From positions 5,058,501 to 5,122,500 of the forward strand of contig CM060173.1 of NCBI GenBank assembly GCA_030549775.1: a stretch of DNA of 64,000 nt, read 5' to 3'. The notes beneath the pieces are model-generated. The model did no database searches. It worked only from the letters and a program-made list of their open reading frames with translations, and was not told where the DNA came from. Each line of letters starts with the position of its first letter. Within the stretch, counting starts at the first letter, position 1. A program made the translations under genes and the position numbers. This DNA is from Tamarix chinensis. Taxonomy: Eukaryota > Streptophyta > Magnoliopsida > Caryophyllales > Tamaricaceae. Of the stretch, positions 12,370 through 24,545 are shown piece after piece.

Positions 12370-13285
12370 AATTTCTTATTGTTAGGGATGAGATTAAAAC
12401 CATAGACTATGCTTTGAGATTTTTATAATATTGTCTATGTTTTCCTAATTATCATCAGATCATCCTTTGACTTTACTTTAATTGTTATCGATTATATATA
12501 TGGCTCTAACAAGTATGATTTATATAGTTCACACTTCATTCTGGCTTCCTTATAATAACAGTATGTAGGATTGTATTCATGCTAGGTGGCTATATAAACA
12601 TGCTAGACTTCATGCATATGAATTGCAACTAAGTTAGATAACAATTCACCTAAGAGTTTTTTGATTCTAACTAGAGTAGTGAAATATTTAGATACTTATG
12701 GGTCAAAGGTGAGAAATACAAATATACATGTTTAATATAATAATTTGGATACTTAGATTGACATCCTTCTATTTATTCTCAATGCATTAGATCTAGTTGA
12801 ATATATGAGATGCTTGTTGTGACTATACAACTAGAATTTAATAAGATTTAATATTGGTGTTTTGTCATATTCAATTGAATTAGGAAAATAATATAAAGTG
12901 TATAGGCATGCTTCTAACATGCAACTTGGTCGATCTCTTTGTTGTGACTAATAGAGGTCATAGGAATTATTTGTTTTATCTCAACCTAATCTAGTGGTGG
13001 AAATCAATTCCCTAGCACATTTATTATATTTACATTCGTCCATATTTATTTTCTTAGCTTGGTTTTATTTGGTTTTTACTATTTTCTATTTTATACCCAC
13101 ATAATTTTGTTTTTTCTTATTATTTATTTTTATGTGATTCATAGTCTTTTATTTTATTATTTAAATGATAGCTAGATATAGTTAAGACCTCTCAATCCTT
13201 GTCTAAAACAATACTTTTATTTATCAATGCTATAATTTACAAAAAGAGGGCTTAAAATGTATATTGGCTATGGCGTCACTCCATA
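12370..13285 (+). mobile_element. Old solo LTR fragment, Athila-like family, plus strand
   Basis: This is the reverse complement of the LTR family seen at 3623-5374, 27877-29738 and 33203-35060. Matching landmarks are ATTGTTAGGGATGAGATTAA (12377), the block CTAACTTAG...GTGAAATATT read in reverse near 12630-12690, CCTAATCTAGTGGTGGAAAT (12985), and CCTCTCAATCC...GAGGGCTTAAAATG...GGCTATGGC near 13190-13275. Only this 3' half (in its own plus-strand orientation) aligns. The 5' half, expected between about 11200 and 12370, is too diverged to place. It probably inserted into the decayed giant LTR around it. Confidence 0.65.
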
Positions 13286-14109
13286 TACTACTTGGTGTTG
13301 GTATATTGGTTTGATATTTGCATACATATACTATTTGGATTTGGTATATTGCTTGGTAATTGTTTGAGTGCTTTCCTTATTATGTTATAAGTGGTTATTG
13401 TAAAATTCCTTAATTATGATTTGGTTTTTCCCCTTTTGTGGGACACACTTGGTATAATTGGATTACTAAAATATTCATAATATGGTTAAGTGTGATGTGA
13501 TTAACATGTAGCATATGATATGATATGAGTCATGGAATGAATGTGACGCTTAGTTATGGTGTAAATTATTTAACATATTATGGCATGATATGTTATCTTC
13601 TATATCCTCCATGTAATATCTGCATGCTTAGTGTTGTGTGGTGGTTTACTCAATACCATTGTACTAATAAGTTTTGTTTCATGGTCCTTTGTCTATACAA
13701 TGAGAAGTCTTTTCCTTGCAGAAGCACTTTGAGGGTACAACTTGATGGTTTTTAGTAGGGGTTGAAAGTTAAGACTATCCAATGTCCATTCCGACATCTT
13801 TTAATCTAAATATCCCTTAGACATTTAGATCCCTTTTTGTATTTCTTTCTCTTATCAGTTGTAACTCCTTTGTCTGATATTTTATTACCAAAATAGTTTA
13901 ATATTATAAAACAAATTATCTACTTCTTATCAATTGGTGTTAGTAATTTAAGAGGATAAATGTTTTAGCCTTAACACTTAGTGTAAGAAAGGTAAAGGAA
14001 CAAAACATACACTAATTGTGGTGGTAACATCCTAAGTTTTTAATGGTTTATCTTCTGCAATCAAATATTTTAAAAGAAATTTTTAACTGCTAAAAATGAT
14101 GGTATTGCA

Positions 14110-14368
14110 CCCTCTCTTGGATCATCTTGTATAATTAATAATGTACATGTTAGTTTTCCTTCAAGTGACCTTATATGTTGTATTTACTTTACTCTAGCAA
14201 TGTGTAGTGTTACCTTACTAAATAGGTAAGTATTCACCATCCTTTTCATGGATGTTTCATTCCCACGAGTAGATATCGTCTTGTTTTTAGGTATATGGTG
14301 AATCAATGCTTTCATTTACTTACCTGTGGTTCAAGCATATGGTTATCCGGATTTCTCTCTCTCTTTCA

Positions 14369-14408
<40 letters not shown>

Positions 14409-14600
14409 CCCTCTATTTTATATCATATATGTTCTCTCTTCTCTATTTTGTAATCTTGTATCGTTGTAGAATCAAGTGTTTTCTACACTTGATCTCTAAG
14501 TACAAGTTGCTTTTAGCCTTGCACCTATCATAGATTTAGTATAAGGAGTATATTTTATATATTTGATGCAATGTGAGACCTAATATTTTATTATTAATGC
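14110..14600 (+). other. LTR fragment and AT/CT microsatellites
   Basis: The segment TATTCACCATCCTTTTCATGG...CATTCCCACGAGTA (14230-14275) matches 63430-63480 and, in reverse, 51930-51945. A fragment of another LTR of the same superfamily is therefore likely. A CT run (14353-14366) is followed by a pure (AT)n tract at 14372-14405. The remainder up to the LINE start is AT-rich and featureless. Confidence 0.5.
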
Positions 14601-14663
14601 TTCATCAAAAGAACCGGCCAAGTTTGCTCTCTCCTCTCTCCTAGGGTTGAGAGAGACTCGACC

Positions 14664-16232
14664 ATGGCCAAGAAGAAGAGATCATCATCTGGATCTAGAA
14701 TTCAAGTTTCTTTGGTTGATAAGGATAAGGATCGAGACATGGCTGTGGATGGAACCAAAACTGTATCGTTTAGAACTGAAAATCCAGAAACCCTAGATGC
14801 AAGAGTTGGCAATCAAATACTACCTGAGGAGAATGAACTGATCGACGTAATTTTACCTATGGATTTTGAGAAAAATACGATGAAAGCACACAATATTGTT
14901 CCATCTGCCTTAGGGCCTTCCCATGCAGGTGTGTCCAATGAAACAGTGGAAACCCTAGCATAGGAGATTGGTATTGCAGGCGACCATCCAACTTCCAATA
15001 CCAGGGATTAAGTATGGAGCAGACTACAACCTTCATCACCCCCAAGTTCATCATGGAGAGATGTAGTACTTGGTAATAGGATCCCTAGCCATGGAAAACC
15101 CCTGAGTTTTCAAAATCCCATGTATGAAAAGGGTCGGGTGGTTGTAAAACTGGATAAGGATGAAGTTGATTCTGAAGCAGCACTTTGGGCTAACACTTTG
15201 ATAGGTTTTGTGTATGGTCAGTCACCATCCTTCACCCAGATGCAGACTTTTGTCATGAGACAATGGAAAGCAGTTCAGAGTCCCTAGGTTATTTTACACT
15301 CTTCTGGATTTTTTCTATTTAAATTTCATTCTCAGGAGGAGGTTTCTTGGGTGCTTAGCCAGCATTGGATGTTCTTCAATAGACCGTTTGTCCTAAAAAG
15401 ATGGCATAGACGATTACAATTTAACCCAGATGAATTGTAGGTGTTGCCTCTTTGGATTAAATTCCCAAACCTTCCATTGGAGTTTTGGTCCATGAAATCA
15501 CTTAGCAAACTAGCCAGTGCAGTAGGGAATCCTGTCTGCATTGATTCTATAACTGCCTCTAGAGACAAGGCCTCTTATCCAAGGGTATTGGTAGAGGTGG
15601 ATGTGAAAAAACCTCTACTGGAGTCTTTCATGATTCTCGATCCACAGGGGATAGAGGTTGAACAAAGAGTTGAGTATGATTGGAAGCCTTTCTATTATCC
15701 TATTTGTGACTGTTTTGGACATGACCAAAGGAGGTGTAAGAAAGTGCAGCAAGAGAACAATGTAATACCTACAACATAAGGGGAATGGAGAATAGTTAGG
15801 GATAATCGAAAAGGGAAAGGGCCAACTGAGATTGATCATGTCCAGGATCAATCACAGCTCAATGTCCTTGGACAAATTCCAAATGCACATTCCACTGGTA
15901 TTGAACAAGGTGCTGGAGTAGTCCCATGTCAAAACACTGATGAAGGTTCTATGGAAAAGCCACAATCTGATTTGGTAGAACCAATCATAACTTCTGAGGG
16001 CCCTGCTACTTATACTACTGATGGAAAGGAAAGATTGTCAGTAAGTGAAAAAAGGGTGAAAAAGCCATTGCAGAGAAATGTTCAAGATTCTGAACCAAGA
16101 ATTACCAAATTCAGAGCAAATATGGCTGGATCTCATGACTGTAAGGGTGTTGACATAGGAAAAAGCCATAACAGAGTTGGTTTAGATCAAAGGGGAATGT
16201 TCTCTAGCCTTGACCCTAATGGTCATGATTAG
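14664..16232 (+). pseudogene. LINE ORF1 (DUF4283-like, CCHC-type knuckle)
   Basis: A single uninterrupted frame of 523 codons runs from ATG 14664 to TAG 16230, broken only by five in-frame stops: TAG 14961, TAA 15009, TAG 15285, TAG 15438 and TAA 15777. No frameshift is needed. The central part (about codons 150-340) resembles the DUF4283 domain of plant LINE ORF1 (WMFFNRPFVLKRW, then LPLWIKFPNLPLEFW). It ends in a cysteine-rich CDCFGHDQRRC motif near 15708-15740, a shortened zinc knuckle. The N terminus is basic (KKKRSSS). The product would bind LINE RNA. The stops all fit C-to-T change at CAG or CAA codons. Confidence 0.85.
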
Positions 16233-19200
16233 TGCTTGGAATATAAGAGGACTTAATAAGACTTCCAAGCATAAGGAAGTCAGAAGATTTTGTGCTAGAC
16301 ACAAAGTGGATTTGTTTGGTTTATTGGAGACTAGGGTAAAAGAACCAAATTCAATTACTATTCTAAATAAAATCCAGAATGGTTGGAATTTTATTAATAA
16401 CTACTCTCAGCATCCAAATGGTCGAATTTGGGTTTTATGGAATCCTACAGTTTGGTTGATGGGATCTTGTAGAGTACATGATCAGGCTATTTTATGTCAT
16501 GTCACAAATGTGCACTCAAATTTCAGTTTCTGGGTGGCTTTTGTGTATGCTTTTAATTCTAGTAGGGAAAGACATTCTCTATGGCAGTGATTGAAGGCTA
16601 ATTCACCTGGACAGGATCCTTGGTTGGTTATGGGAGATTTCAATGTGGTTTTATAGGAATCTGAAAAGTTTCTGGGACGAAATCTAAATACCTCTGATGT
16701 GCAGGATTTTAGAGACTATTGCCAAGAGTTACAATTGTGTGATTTGTAAAGACAGGGTTTTTATTACACTTGGTCTAGTCATAGACAGGGAGACGAAGAG
16801 ATGTTTTGTAAACTTGATAGAGCTCTTGTCAATCTTCCATGGCTTAATTCTCATCCACAATCTATGGATGAGTTCTTAAGTCCTTTTATTTCTGATCATT
16901 GTCTAGTGCTTATTCATCTTAATATTTCTTATTTGACTGGACCAAAACCTTTTAAGTTTTTTCAATTCTTGACAGAATCTGAGGACTTCTTACCTATGGT
17001 CCAGAATATACGGAGGCTCAAGTTGGGAGGCAATTTGCTGCTAAAAGTATCCAAGAGACTGTGCTTACTTAAGCAGGAGCTTAAATATTTAAATAGAGAA
17101 AAATATGGCTCCATTTCTCACAGAGTAAAGGTAGCCAGAGAGGAAGTGGCAGTTTTGCGGTCCAATTGTTTCAAACATCCAGGTGAGCAGAACTATCAAG
17201 TGTTGTTGAAGGAAAAAATAAAAGAACTTTTTTCATTTGCTTCATTGTGAAGAGCTTTTTTACAAACAAAAAGCAATAAACCATTGGCTTTCATGTGGTG
17301 ATTCAAATCATAAATATTTTTTTGCCAAGGTTAAAGAGAGGCATCAAAGGAAATAGTGGTTGTTCTGTTAGATTCAAATAATAATGAGATTAGAGGTGCA
17401 AACCAAATTCATGAAGCCTTTACTCTTTATTATCAAGGGTTGTTGGGAACTGATGTTGCTATGGAGGGAGTTATTGATTTGCCTGAGCCCAGCACTTTTA
17501 CTAATCATAATTTTTTTGCTGGTCTATCTGCTCCTGTGTCTGAGGCTGAAGTGAAAACTACTATGTTTTCCATGGGGGATAAAAAAGGCCCCAGGAATTG
17601 ATGGGTTTTCTGTAGGTTTCTATAAATCTTCCTAGGCCATTGTTGTTGAGGAGGTGACTTGGGCTGTAAGAGAATTTTTCTCTACTGGTTTTCTTCCCAG
17701 AAAATTGAATATTACTGCTCTCACACTCATCCCTAAACATTCAAATGCAAATAGGGTTACTGAATTTAGACCAATAGCATGCTGTAATGTTCTGTATAAG
17801 ATCATTGCAAAGGTCATGGTTCAGAGGTTACAACCCCTTATGCCAAAAATCATTGATCTCTCTCAAAATGCTTTCATTCAAGGAAGAAGCATTGGGGAAA
17901 ATATTTTGTTAGCCCATGAATTAGTACAGAAATATTCTCACAAGGGCATTTCTCCTAGATGCATGATTAAAATTGATCTTAAGAAGGCTTATGACATGGT
18001 TAATTGGGATTTTTTGCAGAAAATTCTAAATCTATATGGTTTTCCACCTCATTTTATTAAATTGATTATGGCATGTGTGACCCCTGTTTCCTATTCTGTC
18101 TCTTTTAATGGGGTTTTGGCTGCACCTTTCCCTAGTAAAAGAGGATTAAGGCAAGGAGATCCTCTTTCTCCTTAACTCTTTGTGATGGTAATGGATTATT
18201 TCAGCAAGTATTTGAAGAAATTATGGAGAGACCCCAGGTTTCAAGCTCACCCAAGATGTAGAGGTCTCTAACTTATAAATTTGAACTTTGCAGAAGACCT
18301 ATTATTGTTTTGTAAGGGTAATCTTTAGAGTGTTATTTGTCTCAATGAGGTTTTGACTCATTTTTCTGCAACTTCAGGGCTCATGGTTAATCCTAACAAA
18401 TGTTCTGTCTTTTTTGGAGGAGTGTCTGCAGATTCACAGACAAGTATTCTAGAGATTCTTGGGTGTCCTGCGGGAACTTTTCCAATCACTTACCTGGAGT
18501 TACCTTTATCCCCTGCAAGAATAATAGCTACTCATCTGCAACCTCTCTTGGATAAAATGTCTACAAGGTTAAGGCATTGGAGTACCTTATTCCTATCTTA
18601 TGCAGGGAGATTGTAGCTTATTAAGTCAGTGCTTTTCAGTATTCAGCTTTATTTTAGCCAAATCATTCGTCTTCCAAGGAAAGTTCTCAACTGCTTTATT
18701 AGTCTTTGTAGAAATTTTCTTTGGTCTGGTAAGGTGCAGATAAAGAAGAGTGCCCTTGTGGCCTGGGAGTCTCTATGTTATCCAAAAAATGAAGGTGGGC
18801 TTGGGCTATTAAATTTGCATTTGTGGAATTATTGTGCTTTGGGAAAGCTACTTTGGAACATAGCTGCAAAGAAGGATACACTGTGGGTTAAATGGGTCCA
18901 TTCAGTTTATATTAAACAAGCCACTGTATGGGATTTTTGCCCATCATGTTACACTTCATGGATTTTTCTCAGGATTATTCACATCAGGCCAATTGTGAAG
19001 GAGTTCATTTTAAACTGTGAAGCAAACCAGAATGAGTATACTATTAAATTAGCTTATAAGGCCATCAGATCTTCACAGGACAAGTGTCTTTGGGCTAAAC
19101 TTATTTGGAGACTTGTTTCTACTCCTAGGGTAATTTTTCTTGCTTGGCTTGCATGCAGAAATCGTCTCTTAAGAAAAACAAGACTAAGGGAGATTGGCAT

Positions 19201-19387
19201 GGCTGTGGATCCAAAATGCATTTTCTGCCAACAGCATGATGAGACTAGGGATCATCTCTTTCTATTCTATCCTGCTACTACTATCATCTGGCAGACTATT
19301 AGAAGATTGGTTGGGAGAAGTGATCCTATCCTTGGATGGGATCAAGAGATTAATACTCTAATTACAAGAACAAGACAGGCACAATAG
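16219..19387 (+). pseudogene. LINE ORF2 (endonuclease, reverse transcriptase, zf-RVT)
   Basis: The ATG at 16219 overlaps the end of ORF1 by 14 bases. The apurinic-type endonuclease carries SAWNIRGLN (about 16230), LLETRV, GDFNVVL (16640) and SDHCLV (16890). The reverse transcriptase carries FRPIACCNVLYKIIAKVM (17767), QNAFIQGRSIGENI, the first catalytic Asp in KIDLKKAYDMVNW (17970), and GLRQGDPLSP (18145). The catalytic box reads FAEDLLLF at 18287 instead of FADD. A zinc-binding C-terminal domain, CIFCQQHDETRDHLF, lies at about 19218. Stops occur at 16588, 16654, 16747, 17248, 18175, 18270 and 18614, among others. Frameshifts occur near 17225, 17350 and at an A-run at 17581-17586. The element cannot be autonomous. 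Confidence 0.9.
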
Positions 19388-19689
19388 AAGAAGTATATTT
19401 TGGGAACTTTTTTTTGTTTCTTATATAGCTATTATTTGGCATGAAAGGAACCTTAGATTATTTTAGAACAAAACTAGATAGCTAGGTGTCCTTTTGAGAA
19501 ATATTCTTATGCATGTATCGAGATTATTTAGCAATCATGTACATTCTGCAAAGTATGGTCAGTGGCTAGGCCTGCTGGATTTCATTGATTATAATGCAAA
19601 GTTGTAATCTCCTTTTCGATTAGTAATAAAATTCTACTTATCGAAAAAAAAATAGTAAATTTTGGAGCGTTAAAAAAAATAATTGTGAT

Positions 19690-19935
19690 TACCTAGTGAT
19701 ATGTGAATTTAGGTATGATATAGTAAATAATGACTATAAAGTTATAAGAATTACTAGTGTCCATAAAAGCGTACATATTGAGATGTTCAATAAACTACAA
19801 TATATTGAGCATAGATTGTAATGCCTGGCCAAATACCTTTTCTAGTTAAGGGAAAAACGTATTTGTATGGAAAATTACATTGGTTAGAGTATATTGATGA
19901 TGTGATTGTAGCATTTGATTTGGCCAGTGGGACAT
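19690..19935 (+). pseudogene. F-box-associated (FBA) domain gene, upstream part
   Basis: Frame-broken coding sequence shows FBA hallmarks. RYDIVNNDYKVIRI (about 19711-19752) matches the common YDxxNxDYKVVRI motif. After a frameshift, GKLHWLEYIDDVIVAFDLAS (about 19876-19930) matches the NGxLHWL...IxAFDL motif of plant F-box proteins. A stop and two frame changes lie between. FBA domains bind substrates of SCF ubiquitin ligases. The N-terminal F-box itself is not seen; the LINE ends just upstream. The sequence continues at 38317 after the giant LTR and its target copy. Confidence 0.7.
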
Positions 19936-20259
19936 TGTAATCCCCCAAAATTTTAGAAAACCTATAATTTAATAAATAACTTTTATTTGAAATAAATTAG
20001 CTTTTAAAATTATTTAGTTTAATTATTTTATGGATTTTTGAGTATAAAAATTTAGATAGGAGTATTTAATAAATTAAAAATAAATATTTTGTTATTTACC
20101 ATATTATTTTTACTTAAATAAATTTTCAAACTAGTATTTTACTATAATTATCCTTTTTAAGCCCATATATTTAATTATATTAAATTAAATTATTAAATAA
20201 ATTTATTATCAAAAATATTACATCTTATTATTTTATAAATTCAATTATTTTAAAATTTT

Positions 20260-21450
20260 CCATTTTCCCATTTTTCTTTCCTTTTCTTTTCCTTCTCCGT
20301 TTCTCCTTTTCCTCCTTCCTTTCTTTTTCTTTTTTTTTTCTTTTCCTGGCTCGGGCTGCCAGGATTGCCTCTCCTCCTTACACCTGGGTCGACGGCCCAT
20401 TCTTCCCCCTACACGCACAGGCGACCTAGCCCTCCTCCTCTCCTCCTTCCTTTCTCCCCTGGACTGGCCGGCCCAGTCTCTTTTTTCTTTCCCCTGTGCC
20501 GGCTTGGTCTCCCTCCCTCTCCCTTCTTTCTTCTTCTTCGACCTCCACGCTCGACCACCTGCATGTTCGACGTCATGCCCGCTGCCACCGCCTGCACCCA
20601 TCGCTGCCACCACCTACCCTCCTTCTCTCCCGTCATTTTCTTCCTATTTTCAGACCTGTCCAGCCCTGCAAACCATCCCACTACTCTATTTTCCCCCCTC
20701 TTCGTCTCCCTTCCCTGCCACCCTACCACCACCCCTACGACCCTAAACACTGCCACCCAATCAGCCCTCTATCCCCCTACCGTTCCTCTTCTTTTTCTTC
20801 TCCCCTTCGACCATTTTCTGCCCCATCCTTTCGAGCCCTTACCCCTCCAATCTCCTCTCTCTACCACTTCTTCTCCTCCCATTCCACCCTTGTTTTTGCA
20901 CGCCGCCACCCTCCGCCGCTCCTACTGCCGCATCCAGCCCCTGCACCATCTTCTTCACCCTTCTACTACCGCCCTGCACCGCCCCAACACCGTCCAAGCC
21001 ACCCCGCAACTCCACCTTCCTCCTCTCTTCTTTTCCTCCCCATTTTTCTCCCATCTCGGAAGCCCACCTGCAACCCCTCCTTCCGCTGCCGTCTAGCCAC
21101 CTCTACCGCCACCCAACCCACTATTCGACACCTTGCAACCTCTACGATCCCCATACATTGTTTGGCAGAAACAAGTCCCCGAACCCCTTCATTTTTCCCT
21201 CCTCTTTTCCTTCCTTCTTAGCCCCTCCACCTCGGCAACCAACTTTGCCACCTCGCCGCCGCCGCATCCGCCGCTCTTGGCCGCCAACAACCCATCCCCA
21301 GCATCCACCTGCACCCCCTCTTCACTCCTGCACCATCCCCTTGCCTCCAAACCTCCCCCATCTATCTTCTTTCCTAGCCCCAAACCACTAACCCGAAAAT
21401 AACTAATTTTGCCTCCTTTAACCCCCTCTTTGAGATTCCCTCCTTTTTAT
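20260..21450 (+). repeat. Pyrimidine-rich domain of giant LTR copy B
   Basis: About 1.2 kb of C/T-dominated DNA collinear with 430-1560. Long Pro/Ser/Leu open frames exist on the plus strand (20365-21096, 20496-21221) and Arg/Gly/Glu ones on the minus strand. Their reading frames do not correspond between copies, which argues against a conserved protein. Confidence 0.8.
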
Positions 21451-21459
21451 TTTGCATGC

Positions 21460-21487
21460 AGCTCATGCTGCATGAGCAGCATGAGCT
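21460..21487. other. Perfect 12-bp hairpin in giant LTR copy B
   Basis: Arms AGCTCATGCTGC (21460-21471) and GCAGCATGAGCT (21476-21487) are perfectly complementary, with loop ATGA. The hairpin sits directly after the pyrimidine-rich domain. The same structure with one mismatch lies at 25183-25210 in copy C, and a decayed version near 1567-1593 in copy A. Confidence 0.85.
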
Positions 21488-22199
21488 ACTGCATGATTTA
21501 GTACTTTAGTACAAAATTTTTTAAGGTATAATTGTAACACCCCCAAATTTCACTAATGAAAAATTTTGTTAATTAAAAGGAAATTAGCGGAAGCAAATTA
21601 ATAAACCGTGAACTTTAGGAGTATTACCGCCACACTTAGTACCAGACCGGTTCACTCCTACCGTTCCAATACTAAGTGCTAAGGCCAAAAGTGTAAAACA
21701 CAATTTACAATCCATTTTTAAATTAGAGTAGCACGTCAAATCATTTATAAGAATAAAATCCACCAATAATGGTTACTTTAACAATGTTAACCTTAAAACC
21801 CAGGAATTTAAAAGAGAGAAAGAGAAAAGCCTAACGGTACCGGATAATTCCTTATTCTCTTTCCCGTAGCCCACTTGAGTAGCACCTGAAAAGACCTGCA
21901 AGGGGCACTGCCCATTGAATAGGCAGGGGCCCCACGAAGGGAATCCCTTCAGTACTATGGTACTAAGTAACCCTTTAATACCACACTTAAAAACAGGCCC
22001 GCAATGCAACACATAATGCAAGCTATATACATATGTAATGATAGGTGCATACATAACATTCACGTACATAACAAGTCTATTACATAACATCAAGTTACAA
22101 AGTACGATCGATACATTTAGGCATTAAGCCATGTCATAGTGTAAAATCAATTCATTCGAGCCTTAAGCCATTTTTCCATCATCATTCAACCAATCTCAT

Positions 22200-22720
22200 A
22201 TTTTATATCCGTGTGAGTGTGAGAACCCCACTATTATAGCCGGTGGATTGGTCACTTATAGGGCAGAACGTACCTAACCACTATTATATGCCGGTGGATC
22301 GGTCTCCCGAGCAAACGCTCCTGGCCACTATTATTTGTCGGTGGACCGGTCTGTCCCCGACTCACATGGTGTTCTACTATAAGTGATTAGTATTTTTCCA
22401 TAACTTTATTCACATACATAACTGGTTTTATTGAGCTCAGGACCCCCACGATTTTAGCCGGTGGACCGGAATACATATAATCATCATCCAGGGCAAAACG
22501 CTCCTGGGCCACTATTATATCCGGTGGACCGATACTCAATATCACTTGCCAGGGCAACACACTCCTAGGCCACTCGTACTGGTGCATAAAGCTACTCAGT
22601 ACCCTACCGACAAGGACACCTAATCCATAAGTATGCATACCCCCTAACTAGGTCTGTAGAGCTAGATAGAGTAAGATATAAGACCTGGCTGGGGCACAAA
22701 GGCAAACCAACAAATACCAA
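22200..22720 (-). repeat. Paired-hairpin array, giant LTR copy C
   Basis: Reverse-strand counterpart of 5530-6200. Five or six units read CCACTATTATA-TCCGGTGGA on the plus strand, most followed by the CCAGGGCAA...CTCCTGG half. It lies the same distance from the element 3' end as in copies A and B. Confidence 0.8.
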
Positions 22721-23039
22721 AATAATAGTGGACTAAACCATGTCTTTAGGGTAGCGACCCCTAAAGAGTCACCATTCCCAATCTCGAGGTCTTTCACTTT
22801 AAGTATTAGTGTCTTAATTAAAGTGATCACAAAAAGCACAATAATCAAATACTTATTCACTTTCAATCGTTCTGATATCATTAGTCATTTCTTATTCAGA
22901 CGGTTATCCAAGCTATCCAAGATATCATCAGTCATTTCTTACTTGGTTAATCAGCGTTATTTAAATCATATTATGAAATTCCACAGTCACAATGGCATGT
23001 TAGGTACAAATTACCTATTTACCCCTTACTTATATAATT

Positions 23040-24545
23040 GCTAAGTCATCCCTTCCTTACTTGACAAATTACCATATTACCCTTAAGGTTGCATAATTAT
23101 GAAATTACCCATTGCTCGGTTTATGTTACTAAGTTATCTCACCATTTACCCTTCATAATTATTAACCTTAACATATTTTCCTTTTTGGTTGGTTAGATTA
23201 CCAATTTGCCCTTTTCTTTTATTACAATCAACAACTTGCCCTTTAGTTAGATAAATTACTTAATTGCCCTTCTCTTTTATCATAATTACCATTTTACCCC
23301 TCTCAATTACTGTAATTGCCATTTTACCCTTTTTCAATTATTATAAATCCCAAATTACCCTTCTTCGTAATTACATATATTAATTTACCCTTCCTCATAA
23401 TTATAATTACCAATTTACCCTTCTCTATATTTATAATTACTAATTTACCCTTCTCTATATTTATAATTACTAATTTACCCTTCTCTATATTTATAATTAC
23501 TAATTTACCCTTCTCTATATTTATAATTACTAATTTACCCTTCTCTATATTTATAATTACTAATTTACCCTTCTCTATATTTATAATTACTAATTTACCC
23601 TTCTCCATTCTTATAATTTCTATATTGCCCTTCTCCATTATTAAAATTACCAAAATGCCCTTTTATTGGTTAATTTACCAAATTACCCCTTTCTATTATC
23701 ATAATTATCCAATTACCCTTTTTTAATCATAATTTAATTACCAATTCATCCTTCGTCGTTATCATTATTACCAAGTTACCCTTTACTCCCAAGTTTACCA
23801 TAATATCCTTTTACTTACAAAATTACTCTTCTACCCCTTACTTCCAAATTACCATAATATCCTTCTATTTATAAAATTACCAAGATGCCCTTTTACTTAT
23901 AAAATTACCATCACACCCCTTTTTACTTTTCAAATTACTATTTTACCCCTTTTACATCCAAAGTTACCATTTCTATCTTTCTTTACAAAATTACCATTTT
24001 GCCCTTCTTTTCCAAAATTACCATATTACTCCTTTACTCCCAAAATTACCATAATACCCTTTACTTATAAAATTACCATTTTTCCATTCACTTATAAAAT
24101 TACCATATTACCATTTACTTATGAAATTACTATTTTTCCCCTCTACCTCCGAAATTACCATAATGTCCCTTTACTTGAAAAATTACCATCTTTTCTTTTA
24201 CTCATAAAATTACTATAATACCCCTAACTTCCATAATTACCACAATACCCTTTTTACTTGTAAAATTACCATATTGCCCTTTTCCTTCAAAATTACCATA
24301 ATACCCTTCTTTCTCACAACTTACAATTTTATCCTTTTTACTTATAAAATTATCATTTCACCCCTTTCTTTTGAAATTACCAAAATACCATTTTACTTAT
24401 AAAATTACTGTTTTGCCCCTTTCTTTCAGAATTACCAAAATTCCATTTTACTTACAAAAATTACCATTTTACTCTTTTACTCCAAAATTCCCAAAATACC
24501 CTTTCACTTATAAAGTTACCATTTTAGCCCTTTATTACACCACTT
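23040..24545 (-). repeat. Minisatellite of giant LTR copy C
   Basis: About 48-50 units of about 30 bp on the reverse strand (AAATTACCATTTTACCCTTTT type) make this the longest of the arrays. Linkers vary. A subarray at 23401-23610 is nearly perfect and is listed separately. Open frames with Asn-Leu-Pro-Phe or Ile repeats only reflect the 30-bp period being divisible by three. Confidence 0.85.
23401..23610 (-). repeat. Homogenised 30-bp tandem subarray
   Basis: Seven 30-bp units in register. Units 2 to 6 (23431-23580) are identical, the first differs at one base (CAATTT for TAATTT), and the seventh diverges in its last bases. The rest of the minisatellite is degenerate, so this block reflects recent local amplification or conversion specific to copy C. 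A 136-residue repeat frame over it (23316-23726) is not a gene. Confidence 0.9.

Larger units (their letters stand above)
9738..14109 (+). mobile_element. Decayed relative of the giant LTR
   Basis: Blocks of this AT-rich stretch align by eye with giant LTR copy A in the same order. CACAACATCTCCCC (9738) matches the start. AAAGTGAAAGACTTCAAGAT with the following CTCTTTAGGGTTAGCTACCC (10828-10880) matches 5380-5440. The CCAGTATGACCCGAGTACTT repeats (11045-11135) match 5580-5700. CCATTGTACTAATAAG...CTTTTCCTTGCAG (13650-13720) matches 6410-6480. AACTGCTAAAAATGATGGTATTGCA (14085-14109) matches the 3' end. The pyrimidine block and minisatellite are hardly recognisable. An opposite-strand solo LTR interrupts it. 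No clear target duplication remains, so the ends are approximate. Confidence 0.6.
14600..19656 (+). mobile_element. L1-like LINE retrotransposon, degenerate
   Basis: Two consecutive coding regions in LINE order (ORF1 nucleic-acid-binding, ORF2 endonuclease-reverse transcriptase) are followed by a short 3' UTR. The UTR has AATAAAATTCTACTTATCG and an A-run (19645-19654), typical of plant L1 tails. The 5' boundary is uncertain: CGGCCAAGTTTGCTCTCTC near 14613 could begin the 5' UTR. I could not find a convincing target-site duplication; a second A-run at 19671-19678 makes the exact 3' end ambiguous. It lies immediately upstream of the F-box-associated pseudogene and may have inserted into that gene. 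Confidence 0.85.

Noticed and set aside
14372..14405. (AT)n tract as a promoter or origin
   Set aside because: Simple microsatellite; nothing around it supports a function. The same applies to 36923-36968, apart from its being within an LTR.
23401..23610. Regular 30-bp repeats suggesting a CRISPR array
   Set aside because: Units are contiguous without spacers and sit in plant retroelement DNA.
23316..23726. 136-codon frame with a 10-residue repeat
   Set aside because: Produced by a 30-bp DNA repeat in a transposon minisatellite; the opposite strand is open too. No start context or flanking gene structure.
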